DNA of 12,982 nucleotides from [Eubacterium] saphenum. Its GTDB lineage: Bacteria > Bacillota > Clostridia > Oscillospirales > Ruminococcaceae. The stretch covers positions 1 to 12,982 of the forward strand of contig SFLN01000051.1 in the NCBI GenBank assembly GCA_004554555.1, written 5' to 3'. This document shows, piece after piece, positions 1 to 7,182 of this stretch. The notes beneath the pieces are model-generated. The model was given only the letters and a program-made list of their open reading frames with translations, did not search any database and was not told the origin of the DNA. Made by a program: the position numbers and the translations under genes. Position 1 is the stretch's first letter. Each line of letters opens with the position of its first letter.

Positions 1-1
1 C

Positions 2-910
2 GAGATGAAATTGCTTATGCGTCAGAAGGTGCGGGTGATTTCCCGAAATCCCGACAACGAGGCGCTTTACGAGGAAACCTACGGCGAGATGCTAGACGAG
101 CTTGCAAATCAGGTCGATTCGCTTGAAAATCAGATAGCGGCGATAAGCGAAAAGCACAGCGCGGTTGTTCGCGTAAACCGAACGGCAAAAACCGCGATTG
201 ATATTTTCAACGATATTATCGAAAAGGACGCGCTCTGTCGTTCCGATTTGGAGGTGATCATCGAGCGGATTGATGTTTTCGAGGACAAGGTTGAGATAAA
301 GCTGAAATCGAATATCGACGCTCTGCTTCGGCTTGAGCCGCAGAAAGGTCTTACCGCAAATTTTAATTGTGACACGGTTAATATCACAAAAACGGTCACC
401 CAGAAAAGTCCTTGCAGAAAGGACAAGGTTATCCGTGTCAATGTTTTCAGCGAGGGCGACCCCCTTGAAATATACACCAGCCCCGAGGGTGAGGTTATCT
501 TTAAAAAGTACTCGCCTGTGGGTGAAATCAGCAGCACCGCTTCGCAGTATGCAGACGTTTTGTCAAAGGTTGGCGGGTGTCCGGCGGTGATTTGCGACCG
601 CGACCACGTTATCGCGGTTTCGGGAATGTCCAAGAAGGAGATAATCGAGCGCCGTGTTTCGGGCTCTCTCGAGGACTTGATTGAGCAGCGTAAGAGCTAC
701 GTTCTCAAAAACAGCGATGATAAGCGCCTGAACCCGATTGAGGGAGTTGACCGCTACGCGCTTGTGTGCTCGCCGATTTTGGCGTCGGGCGATGTAAACG
801 GCGCGGTGATAATGCTTGCGGGCGACAACGACAAGGACGCTGCCACCGCCGAGCAGTCCGCGCTGGTACAAGCAGCCGCGCTTTATTTTGGCAAACAGAT
901 GGAAGAATAA
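2..910 (+). CDS. Chimeric ORF: large serine recombinase C-terminus fused to SpoVT C-terminal (GAF) part; 5' end outside window
   Basis: The frame is already open at the left edge (a GAG codon precedes the first ATG at 5), so the true start lies upstream. Numbering from that ATG, residues 1-148 resemble the C-terminal region of large serine recombinases: a charged coiled-coil-like stretch (about 16-55), a segment with NRTAKTAIDIF, then RSDLEVIIERIDVFEDKVEIKL. From about residue 149 the protein switches to SpoVT: EGDPLEIYTSPEGEVIFKKY is the second half of the AbrB-type domain, followed by a GAF-like domain with VICDRDHVIAVSGMSKKE and the terminal GKQMEE. SpoVT is normally about 178 residues; only its last ~150 are present. 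The first ~28 residues, which carry half of the DNA-binding AbrB dimer fold, are replaced by recombinase. SpoVT is a forespore regulator of sporulation and germination genes. The fusion most simply marks one end of an element integrated in spoVT. Whether the chimera is functional is unknown. Confidence 0.8.
   Translation, partial: EMKLLMRQKVRVISRNPDNEALYEETYGEMLDELANQVDSLENQIAAISEKHSAVVRVNRTAKTAIDIFNDIIEKDALCRSDLEVIIERIDVFEDKVEIKLKSNIDALLRLEPQKGLTANFNCDTVNITKTVTQKSPCRKDKVIRVNVFSEGDPLEIYTSPEGEVIFKKYSPVGEISSTASQYADVLSKVGGCPAVICDRDHVIAVSGMSKKEIIERRVSGSLEDLIEQRKSYVLKNSDDKRLNPIEGVDRYALVCSPILASGDVNGAVIMLAGDNDKDAATAEQSALVQAAALYFGKQMEE
446..470 (+). other. Recombinase/spoVT junction, candidate attachment-site core
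   Basis: The homology switch falls between the recombinase-like RVNV (ending near base 445) and the SpoVT-like EGDPLEIYT (starting at base 452). If a serine integrase inserted its element here, the crossover dinucleotide should lie in or near bases 446-470. The exact core cannot be fixed without the other end of the element or an uninterrupted spoVT. Confidence 0.35.
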
Positions 911-918
911 ATTGAATC

Positions 919-957
919 GCCGCGCTGTCCCGTTGATTTGGACAACGCGGCATTTTG
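919..957 (+). terminator. Rho-independent terminator after the recombinase-spoVT ORF
   Basis: A GC-rich hairpin begins 9 bases after the TAA. Arm GCCGCGCTGTCC (919-930) pairs with GGACAACGCGGC (940-951) with a single C-A mismatch and a 9-base loop, followed by a short T run (ATTTTG). The T run is modest, so termination may be partial. Confidence 0.65.
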
Positions 958-1003
958 CTGTAAAAATTCGGATAATTTTTTCGGCTTGCAATATAATAAA
1001 GTA

Positions 1004-1032
1004 TTGACAAAACTGCATTATTATGGTAAAAT
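1004..1032 (+). promoter_or_regulatory. Sigma-A-type promoter for the GHL10 lipoprotein/amidase pair
   Basis: A perfect -35 TTGACA (1004-1009) is followed after 17 bases by TAAAAT (1027-1032), preceded by TGG. The start codon of the first gene lies 46 bases downstream of the -10 box. The same TGGTAAAAT arrangement occurs at two other promoters in the window. Confidence 0.85.
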
Positions 1033-1077
1033 ATTTATAACTATAAGTAGAAATATGTAAATTTTGGGGAAAAAACA

Positions 1078-2595
1078 ATGAAAAATAAAATAATTGCATT
1101 AATAGCGGCGGCAGCGCTGGGGCTTTGCGGCTGTACAGCGCAGGAAAAAAAGGAAACCGTGAGTGTGATTGACGCGGGGGGAGTGTCGCTCGGTTCGTCC
1201 GAGGGCGTGATTTCCTATGGCTCAAGCACCTCTTATTCCGTCAATTCATCTGCGCAAAGCTCATCGGGCAGCTCTTCGTCAAGCTCCGATTACTCAAGCT
1301 CTTCTGTTTATCCAAGCTCTTCGGACAGCGGAAAATCCTCGACAACCGAAACGTCAAGCTATTCCGCTGCGGGAAGCGTTTCGGAAAGCAGCTCTTCTTC
1401 AAGCTCTTCATCAATCGTTTCATCAACCGAAAGCTCATCATCTTCATCAACACAAATAAGCTGCTCGTCATCATCGGAGCAGCCGCTTCCGCCGTCGAAT
1501 TTCGGCACAAACACCTACCGCGCGCTCAATTACAGCGAGGTTAAGGGAATGTGGATTTCTTACATAGACCTTGCGGGAATTATGAGCGGAAGCGAGGGCG
1601 ATTTCAGAAGCAGAATTTCGTATATTTACGATAACTGCAAATCTCTCGGGATAAACACGGTGTACGTTCACGTCCGTTCACACGGCGATGCGTATTACAG
1701 CTCGGATTTCTTCCCGCGAACCAAATATCTCGGCGGTACTTATGACCCGCTTGATGTTATGATTGAGGAGGCGCACGCGCGCGGGCTGTCGTTCCAAGCG
1801 TGGATAAACCCGCTGCGAGGGTGCGCGGTATCGGATATCGAGCGTGAAAGCGGTTATCCGATGTACAGCTGGGCGGGCGGCGAAACTCGTCTTGTTCAAG
1901 TCGGCAGCTATTACTACTTTAATCCCGCGTACAGCGAGGTTATCGAGCTTATCGCGGACGGCGCGCGTGAAATTACCGCAAATTACGACGTTGACGGCGT
2001 TCACATCGACGACTATTTCTATCCCACAACCGACAGCTATTTCGACAGCGCGGCGTTCTCTCAAAGCGGTTTGTCGTCGCTCTCGGAGTTTCGCCTTGCG
2101 AACTGCGACAAGCTGGTTTCTTCGCTTTATAAGGCGGTGAAGCGCGGAAACAGCTCGGCGATTTTCGGAGTAAGCTGCCAGGGAAGTATCTACAACAATT
2201 ACAACTATATGTACGCGGACGTCAAGAAATGGTGCACCGAGAGCGGCTATATCGACTACATAATGCCGCAGATTTACTATGGTTTCAAGAACTCCGCCGA
2301 GCCTTTTGAGGAGTGCGTGAGCACCTGGAATAATCTCGCATATTCGGGGAATATCCCGCTGATTGTCGGAATTACGGCAGCAAAGCTTGGTCTTGAGGAC
2401 AAGTGGGCGGGCGCCGGAAACCAAGAGTGGATAACCGACGAGGATATCCTGAAGCGGCAATTTTTGGTATCGTGCGAACAGCCGTCCTACGGGGGAGTAG
2501 GAATTTACAGCTACGGGGCTGTTTTCAATGCGGATTATTCGGTGCAAAATCAGGTTGACCGCGAAATCGAGGCTCTGAAATCCGTGATGAATTGA
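1078..2595 (+). CDS. Lipoprotein with Ser-rich stalk and GHL10 (DUF187) glycosyl-hydrolase-like domain
   Basis: This 505-residue protein starts with a lipoprotein signal peptide: MKNKI, a hydrophobic Ala-rich core, and the lipobox L16-C17-G18-C19, predicting lipid anchoring at Cys19. A poly-Ser linker (about residues 49-135) leads to a TIM-barrel domain from about 152 to the end. The domain matches the glycosyl-hydrolase-like 10 family in GMWISYIDL, INTVYVHVRSHGDAYY, YDPLDVMIEEAHARGL, AWINPLRG, DGVHIDDYFYP (D311, D312) and YIDYIMPQIYYGF. The family includes B. subtilis YngK and E. coli DigH (YddW), which cleaves peptidoglycan glycan strands lacking stem peptides. A similar cell-wall role is inferred here; another extracytoplasmic polysaccharide is possible. 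A GGGGA sequence precedes the ATG as a modest ribosome binding site. The next gene starts 44 bases after the stop and is probably co-transcribed. Confidence 0.85.
   Translation: MKNKIIALIAAAALGLCGCTAQEKKETVSVIDAGGVSLGSSEGVISYGSSTSYSVNSSAQSSSGSSSSSSDYSSSSVYPSSSDSGKSSTTETSSYSAAGSVSESSSSSSSSSIVSSTESSSSSSTQISCSSSSEQPLPPSNFGTNTYRALNYSEVKGMWISYIDLAGIMSGSEGDFRSRISYIYDNCKSLGINTVYVHVRSHGDAYYSSDFFPRTKYLGGTYDPLDVMIEEAHARGLSFQAWINPLRGCAVSDIERESGYPMYSWAGGETRLVQVGSYYYFNPAYSEVIELIADGAREITANYDVDGVHIDDYFYPTTDSYFDSAAFSQSGLSSLSEFRLANCDKLVSSLYKAVKRGNSSAIFGVSCQGSIYNNYNYMYADVKKWCTESGYIDYIMPQIYYGFKNSAEPFEECVSTWNNLAYSGNIPLIVGITAAKLGLEDKWAGAGNQEWITDEDILKRQFLVSCEQPSYGGVGIYSYGAVFNADYSVQNQVDREIEALKSVMN
1222..1482 (+). 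repeat. Low-complexity Ser-codon tract (surface stalk of the GHL10 lipoprotein)
   Basis: Degenerate repetition of AGC/TCN serine codons, with recurrent CAAGCTCTTC-like units, encodes an approximately 87-residue Ser-rich linker. Both serine codon families are mixed, which suggests selection for a flexible hydrophilic spacer rather than a recent expansion of a single unit. Confidence 0.7.
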
Positions 2596-2639
2596 GGATA
2601 AAAAGACAAAACGTGAAAACAGACAAACGGGGAAAAGTT

Positions 2640-5597
2640 ATGAAAAAGCTATTACGGGGAATAATTTCGGCGCTTTTGTGCCTGTCGATTATTTCAACGA
2701 CAGCCTTTGCCGCGACAGGCGAGGATACTTCGGGGATAACCGAAACGGGCTCGGCGGACGCTGCCGAAACAACGCAGACCGCGCCTGTTCAAGCCGAGAG
2801 CAAAGTCTATCTTCAGGACGATATGCGGGCGGTTTTCCTCACGCCGAACGTTGATTTCGCCGCCGATACCGATTTGTCCGAGCTTTGCACGGAAATAATC
2901 GGCATGGGAATGAACGCGGTTGTTGTTCGTTCAACGGGTGAAAACGAGGACTTCTACGATTTCGAGCTTGACAGAACAGACGGGCTGCTGAACGATATGA
3001 TAACGGCGGCGCACGGGGCAAATCTCTGCGCGTACCTCACGCTTGACGTGAATTCACTGGTGAAAAAGGTGCTCGAAAGCGGCGGCGGGCTGAAAGAGGG
3101 CTTCACTGCGGCGGTACACAAATTCGCGATGAAATACAACTGCGAGGGCATAATTCTCGTAAACTATTACACCGAGAACACCCCCGAAATGTACGCCGAG
3201 TATCTGCGCTCGGGTTCGGGTATCGGCTATGAGAACTGGCTCTACGAAACCAACCGTTACATAATCCGCACCGTGAGCGAGGCAATCCGCAAGACCTCGA
3301 ACACAACTGCTGTCGGCATTTTTATGGAGGATATGTGGGCGAACGCCTCGGCGAAAGAGGGCGGCTCGGATACCGCGGACACAAAGCAGGCGTTTTTTGA
3401 CGGCTTTTGCGACACGAAAAGCTATGTGGAGAGTGGGCTTGCGGACTTTGTTATGCTGAAAGCGTACGGTTCAACCGAGGATATCGCGCTCAATTTTGAG
3501 AAAGTGGTATCGTGGTGGTACGAGCTTGCCGAGAAAAGCGGCGTGAAGTGCTACGTCTGCCACTTGAACGAGCGTATCGGCAGCAAGAGCGGCTGGAACG
3601 AGGACCAGCTTCTCCGACAGCTTACGATTATGGACGAGCATTTCCAAAATCTCGGCGGCAGCGCGTTTAACTCGTATGCTTCGCTTCACGACAATGTTCT
3701 CAATACCGCGGATACTCTCAAAAAATACTTTGCCGACCAAATCAACACGCAAACCCTTTTCGAGGGACTTGAAATGGTAACGCCGCAGTACACGAATTTT
3801 GTCACCTACGACCCGACCGTTAAGTTTATGGGAACGTTTGACGAGAACTTCGACGTGTACTTTGACGGAAGAAAAATTGAGCTGAACGAGCGCGGAAACT
3901 TCCTCATAACCAAAGACCTGAATGTGGGCGGTAACAGCTTTACAATCGAGCACAAGGGCAAGAAAATCAACTATTATATCGAGCGGCGCGTTGAGGTTTT
4001 GAAGTCGGTTGAGAACGTGAATAATATCACGGTTGCGGGCGGCACGAGAATTACAATAGGTGCGATTGCGTACAGCGGCTCGTCGGTATCCGCTTCGATA
4101 AATGGACAGATTGTAAACCTCAAGGAAACCGCTTCGGGTGAACAGATAGGCGAGGACTCGTCTTACTCCGAGTTTGTGGGCTATTACACCGCGCCGAAGG
4201 GTATTGTCGGGAAAACGCAGGAGCTTGGAAACATCAGCTTCTACGGCAACTATATGGGCTTTGAGAAATATATGACGGGCGGCTCGATAACGGTTGAGGC
4301 GCTTCCCGAGCCAACTCCGCCGAAGGAGGATATCAAGGTTGATATTATCCCCGACCAGTCAACAAAGGGAACGGGCGAGATTGTCGGGCGAATTGACCCG
4401 ATAATCGACGATGTGCCGGGCGAGTATGTGACCTACGTCAAGGTTCTCGGCAACAACACGGATGTGCTTTCCGCGGAAACAACGGGACGTGTGCCGACGC
4501 CGGAGTTCTCGCAAATGCCCGCGAACACTATTGATTACTACAAATCCTCCTCGGACGGCTATGTTATAACAACCTCGGGCAAGCGTTACCGCGAGGATTA
4601 CGTCACCACGTTCACCGACACGGGACTTGGCTACAACGCGCTTTATGTAAAGACTGTCGGAAACGTGAGCGGACGGAGCTTTATCACGCTTTCTCTCGAC
4701 TATCGGACAAGCTTCAACATAACCACCTCGCAGGAGTTTGTGGAGGGCTATGACGGACCGTTTGGAGTGACGAATTTCAACGCGCAGTACATCTACATAA
4801 CCTTTGACAACGTGACTTCTGTAACCGCTTTGCCGAGCTTTATCAACTGCGCGCTGTTCAGCGCGGGCGAGTGGGAGCACGTTGAGGAGGACGGTATACC
4901 GAAATTCCGAATGAAGCTCAAGCTTAGACAGCCGGGCATTTACAGCGGCGTTACGGCAACCTACGATGATGAGAAAAATCTCCAGCTTATGTTCCCCGTA
5001 CCGACGCCGACGCTCTCGGGCAAAACGATTGTCATAAGCCCGGGACACGGTATGAACGATGAGGGAAAATGGGACACGGGCGCAATCGGACAGGTAACCG
5101 AGGCGGAGATAAACTATGCGGTTGCCGACCTTATTGTTGAGGAGCTGCAGTCGCGCGGGGCAACGGTTATCCGCTTGAACAACGAAGAGGTTGGACGAAC
5201 AAACCGTGAGCGACCGAGAGCGGCAACCTATTACAACGCGGATTTGTTTATCGAGCTGCACAGCAACGCTGCGGCAAGTCCCGATGCACACGGCACCGAA
5301 GCGTATTATTTCACGCCGTGGTCGCAGCCGCTAGCCGAGGCGGTTACGGACAACCTTGCCGCGTGCCTTGACAGGATTTACGGCGACGGAACAAGGAGCG
5401 CGCGCGGCGACAAGTACAGTTATTGGAGCTACACGCTCGAGCAAGGTTTCCCGTGCATACTCGTGGAAATGGGCTTTGTTTCCAACGACCGCGAGTGCTT
5501 GATTTTGGCAAATCCCGACAATCAGGTTTTGCTTGCCGAGGCAATCTCGGACGGTGTCGAGGAATACTTCACGCGCAGTAATCTGAGCTACAATTAA
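2640..5597 (+). CDS. Secreted bidomain protein: degenerate GHL10-like domain plus N-acetylmuramoyl-L-alanine amidase (Amidase_3)
   Basis: The ATG at 2640 is preferred over an in-frame TTG at 2592 that overlaps the previous stop. The ATG gives a clean signal peptide (MKKLLRGI, a hydrophobic core, AFA|A) and follows GGGGAAAA. The product has 985 residues. Residues about 60-365 resemble the neighbouring GHL10 domain, with the same start-of-barrel pattern (MRAVFLTPNVDF) and strand order, but the HIDDYFYP segment reads ILVNYYTEN, so both Asp are replaced (V174, N175). Residues about 380-790 contain beta-rich, probably Ig-like or cell-wall-associated modules, with a Pro-rich spacer (PEPTPPKED). Residues about 793-978 form a zinc amidase of the AmiC/CwlC type: SPGHG (H803), TEAEIN (E823), ELHSNA (H874) as zinc ligands and LVEMGFVSN (E943) as catalytic Glu. 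It should cut the MurNAc-L-Ala bond in peptidoglycan outside the membrane. The domain pairing and the co-transcribed GHL10 gene suggest joint cell-wall remodelling. Confidence 0.88.
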   Translation: MKKLLRGIISALLCLSIISTTAFAATGEDTSGITETGSADAAETTQTAPVQAESKVYLQDDMRAVFLTPNVDFAADTDLSELCTEIIGMGMNAVVVRSTGENEDFYDFELDRTDGLLNDMITAAHGANLCAYLTLDVNSLVKKVLESGGGLKEGFTAAVHKFAMKYNCEGIILVNYYTENTPEMYAEYLRSGSGIGYENWLYETNRYIIRTVSEAIRKTSNTTAVGIFMEDMWANASAKEGGSDTADTKQAFFDGFCDTKSYVESGLADFVMLKAYGSTEDIALNFEKVVSWWYELAEKSGVKCYVCHLNERIGSKSGWNEDQLLRQLTIMDEHFQNLGGSAFNSYASLHDNVLNTADTLKKYFADQINTQTLFEGLEMVTPQYTNFVTYDPTVKFMGTFDENFDVYFDGRKIELNERGNFLITKDLNVGGNSFTIEHKGKKINYYIERRVEVLKSVENVNNITVAGGTRITIGAIAYSGSSVSASINGQIVNLKETASGEQIGEDSSYSEFVGYYTAPKGIVGKTQELGNISFYGNYMGFEKYMTGGSITVEALPEPTPPKEDIKVDIIPDQSTKGTGEIVGRIDPIIDDVPGEYVTYVKVLGNNTDVLSAETTGRVPTPEFSQMPANTIDYYKSSSDGYVITTSGKRYREDYVTTFTDTGLGYNALYVKTVGNVSGRSFITLSLDYRTSFNITTSQEFVEGYDGPFGVTNFNAQYIYITFDNVTSVTALPSFINCALFSAGEWEHVEEDGIPKFRMKLKLRQPGIYSGVTATYDDEKNLQLMFPVPTPTLSGKTIVISPGHGMNDEGKWDTGAIGQVTEAEINYAVADLIVEELQSRGATVIRLNNEEVGRTNRERPRAATYYNADLFIELHSNAAASPDAHGTEAYYFTPWSQPLAEAVTDNLAACLDRIYGDGTRSARGDKYSYWSYTLEQGFPCILVEMGFVSNDRECLILANPDNQVLLAEAISDGVEEYFTRSNLSYN

Positions 5598-5599
5598 CA

Positions 5600-5629
5600 A
5601 AAACTCCTCCCGAGCGTGGGAGGAGTTTT
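5600..5629. terminator. Bidirectional terminator between convergent genes
   Basis: A perfect 12-bp inverted repeat, AAAACTCCTCCC (5600-5611) and GGGAGGAGTTTT (5618-5629), encloses a 6-base loop. It starts 3 bases after the amidase stop and ends 15 bases before the 3' end of the minus-strand GH5 gene. U-rich ends arise on both strands (TTTTC on plus, TTTTTGTT on minus). Confidence 0.92.
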
Positions 5630-5643
5630 CATATTGCCAAGAA

Positions 5644-7011
5644 TTAACTGTTGACAAGCGCGTCTTTGATTTCGGGGAAATACCAGCTGCTTGCTTTCCT
5701 GTCGAGAACACCGAAAAGCTCGCCGCTGCCGGAGAAAGCGTTGTTGTCCCACCAGAAGCAAGGGATACCGCGTTTTCGTGCCTCGGAAACGTAGGTTGCC
5801 GCGAAATCGGCACGGGCTGCGGTGTTGTTGTTTTTGTTACGCGCACCGAATTCACCGATGATAACCGCCGTTCCCTTGCTCACGAATTTCTCGTAAAGCT
5901 TATCCATAAAGCCGGTCATATTCTGCATATCGTTGGGGTTGGAGCTTGACCACTGCGAGGTGCCGCCGTCCTGCAAGGCAAATTCATACGGCGTGTACGC
6001 GTGGACGGAAACGATAATGTGTCTGTTGTTGGAAACGGGGTCTGTCGGGAGAACATAGCCCGCGTTCAGCACGCCGTCCGCGGAAGCGTCATATCCGGGA
6101 CACATAATAAAGCGGGTTTTGTTGTAGCCGCCCGCCGCGCGGATTGTGTTCACGCCGACCTGATTTATCTCGTTAATGCACTGGATTGCTTCTTTGCAGT
6201 CTGCGTTGTTTTCGTCAATCCACCACTCGTTGTTGTGACCAATAAGGCGCGGCTCGTTCATCACCTCGAAAATCAGCCGCTCGTCGTAATCCTTGAACCG
6301 AAAGGCAAGCTGCCGCCAGACAGCGGATATGTAGTTTTTGGATTGATCGAGGTATTGATTTTTGGGGAACATAAAGCTTGTGCTGTTATCGTGGTGAATG
6401 TTGAGGATAACGAACATATCGCGCTCCAGACACCAATCGACAACCTCGTTCACGCGCGCAAGCCACTGTTCGCTTATCGAGTAATTTTCGGAAACGTGGT
6501 TGTGCCACGAAACGGGAATACGCACGGCATTGAAGCCTGCATCCTTTAGCATTTGGATATGAGTTTCGGTGTTCATATCGCCGTTCCACGCGGACTCGTA
6601 GAGCATTTCGTCGTTCACCCAGGTGCAGTCGGACGCGTCGAAGGAGTTGCCGATATTCCAGCCGACTTTTATCATTTTCGCAAGCTCAATGCCCGAAATC
6701 TGCGACAATTCCGATGGATTTCCCGAGGTTGAACCCGAGGAGCTTGAGGCCGCGGGGGGAACTTCCGTTGAACTTGATGAACTTTCCGTTGAACCCGAAG
6801 AGCTTGTTGAGCTAGCGCTTTCCGTTGAATTTGCACTTTCTGTTGAACTCGAGGAACTCGCGCTCTCGGTTGAACTTGATGTACCCGAAGAACTTGAGGA
6901 TACCGATGAACTCGAAATCGCCGAGGAATTTTCGTTTACGGTACCGTTTGAGCAGCTCGAAAGGCTCACGACAGCCGCTGCCGCAATCAGCACGAGAATT
7001 TTCCGTTTCAA
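5644..7011 (-). CDS. GH5-family glycoside hydrolase (endoglucanase-type) lipoprotein with Ser-rich stalk
   Basis: The TTG at 7011 is chosen as start: AGGAA (7021-7025) lies 9 bases upstream, whereas the GTG at 7020 would abut the ribosome binding site. The product (455 residues) begins MKRKILVLI and has the lipobox L17-S18-S19-C20. Residues about 26-94 are a Ser/Thr/Glu linker with repeated STES units. The rest is a GH5 TIM barrel: VGWNIGNSFDA, FNAVRIPVSWHNHV, FVILNIHHDN, IFEVMNEPR (acid/base E253), VSVHAYTPYEF, VIIGEFGARN (nucleophile E387) and CFWWDNN. The overall pattern resembles cellulase/xyloglucanase subfamilies such as GH5_4, but subfamily and substrate are inferred. The enzyme is expected on the cell surface, releasing oligosaccharides from beta-1,4-glucans. 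No carbohydrate-binding or dockerin module is visible. It is a single-gene unit with its own promoter and a shared terminator. Confidence 0.9.
   Translation of the reverse strand: MKRKILVLIAAAAVVSLSSCSNGTVNENSSAISSSSVSSSSSGTSSSTESASSSSSTESANSTESASSTSSSGSTESSSSSTEVPPAASSSSGSTSGNPSELSQISGIELAKMIKVGWNIGNSFDASDCTWVNDEMLYESAWNGDMNTETHIQMLKDAGFNAVRIPVSWHNHVSENYSISEQWLARVNEVVDWCLERDMFVILNIHHDNSTSFMFPKNQYLDQSKNYISAVWRQLAFRFKDYDERLIFEVMNEPRLIGHNNEWWIDENNADCKEAIQCINEINQVGVNTIRAAGGYNKTRFIMCPGYDASADGVLNAGYVLPTDPVSNNRHIIVSVHAYTPYEFALQDGGTSQWSSSNPNDMQNMTGFMDKLYEKFVSKGTAVIIGEFGARNKNNNTAARADFAATYVSEARKRGIPCFWWDNNAFSGSGELFGVLDRKASSWYFPEIKDALVNS
6723..6935 (-). repeat. Degenerate repeat encoding the STES-type linker of the GH5 lipoprotein
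   Basis: On the plus strand the element TTCCGTTGAA or a close variant recurs near 6764, 6785, 6820, 6838 and 6864. On the coding strand these give Ser-Thr-Glu-Ser units separated by Ser runs. It is a flexible stalk between the lipid anchor and the catalytic domain. Confidence 0.65.
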
Positions 7012-7020
7012 AAGCAACAC

Positions 7021-7025
7021 TTCCT
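7021..7025 (-). promoter_or_regulatory. Ribosome binding site deciding the TTG start of the GH5 gene
   Basis: AGGAA on the minus strand lies 9 bases before the TTG at 7011 and immediately next to the alternative GTG at 7020. This favours the TTG start, which also gives the better signal peptide. Confidence 0.6.
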
Positions 7026-7043
7026 ATTTTATTATTTGGAAAC

Positions 7044-7072
7044 ATTTTACCATATTTCGCACTATTTGTCAA
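7044..7072 (-). promoter_or_regulatory. Sigma-A-type promoter of the GH5 gene
   Basis: On the minus strand TTGACA (7072-7067) is followed after 17 bases by TAAAAT (7049-7044), preceded by TGG. The leader should be short, about 25 bases to the TTG start. No operator-like repeat is evident around it. Confidence 0.8.
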
Positions 7073-7094
7073 TCGAAAAAGCGGAATAATTACG

Positions 7095-7150
7095 AAAAAG
7101 TTGCTCAAAATAGAAATTGCGCAGAAAAATTTTGAAATTTTTGAAAAAAG
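7095..7150 (+). promoter_or_regulatory. Phased A-tract region, probable UP element of the tRNA promoter
   Basis: Short A runs occur near 7095, 7107, 7114, 7125, 7136 and 7145, spaced about one helical turn apart, directly upstream of the -35 box at 7154. Such AT-rich curved DNA often stimulates stable-RNA promoters. The functional claim is inference. Confidence 0.4.
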
Positions 7151-7153
7151 TAC

Positions 7154-7182
7154 TTGACAAAAAAGATGGTTTGTGGTAAAAT
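7154..7182 (+). promoter_or_regulatory. Sigma-A-type promoter of tRNA-Gln
   Basis: TTGACA (7154-7159), a 17-base spacer and TAAAAT (7177-7182) preceded by TGG lie 16 bases before the mature tRNA 5' end, giving a short leader. Confidence 0.88.

Noticed and set aside
1222..1482. CRISPR-like or tandem repeat array
   Set aside because: The repetition is irregular, has no spacers, and keeps a single coding frame of Ser codons within a secreted protein.
1678..2547. 289-residue minus-strand open frame opposite the GHL10 lipoprotein
   Set aside because: It is a shadow of the plus-strand gene caused by codon bias: rich in Arg, Val and Ile with no recognisable domain or ribosome binding site, while the plus frame has signal peptide, linker and family motifs.
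2592..2639. TTG start for the amidase gene overlapping the previous stop
   Set aside because: It adds a charged 16-residue extension before a typical signal peptide and lacks a convincing ribosome binding site; the ATG at 2640 fits better.
4359..5291. 310-residue minus-strand open frame opposite the amidase gene
   Set aside because: Antisense to the amidase domain, whose zinc ligands and catalytic Glu are all intact on the plus strand; the antisense product has no family features.
6623..7135. 170-residue plus-strand frame rich in Glu and Leu
   Set aside because: This is the complement of the Ser-rich linker of the GH5 gene (Ser codons read backwards as Glu/Leu-type codons), running through the GH5 promoter as well.
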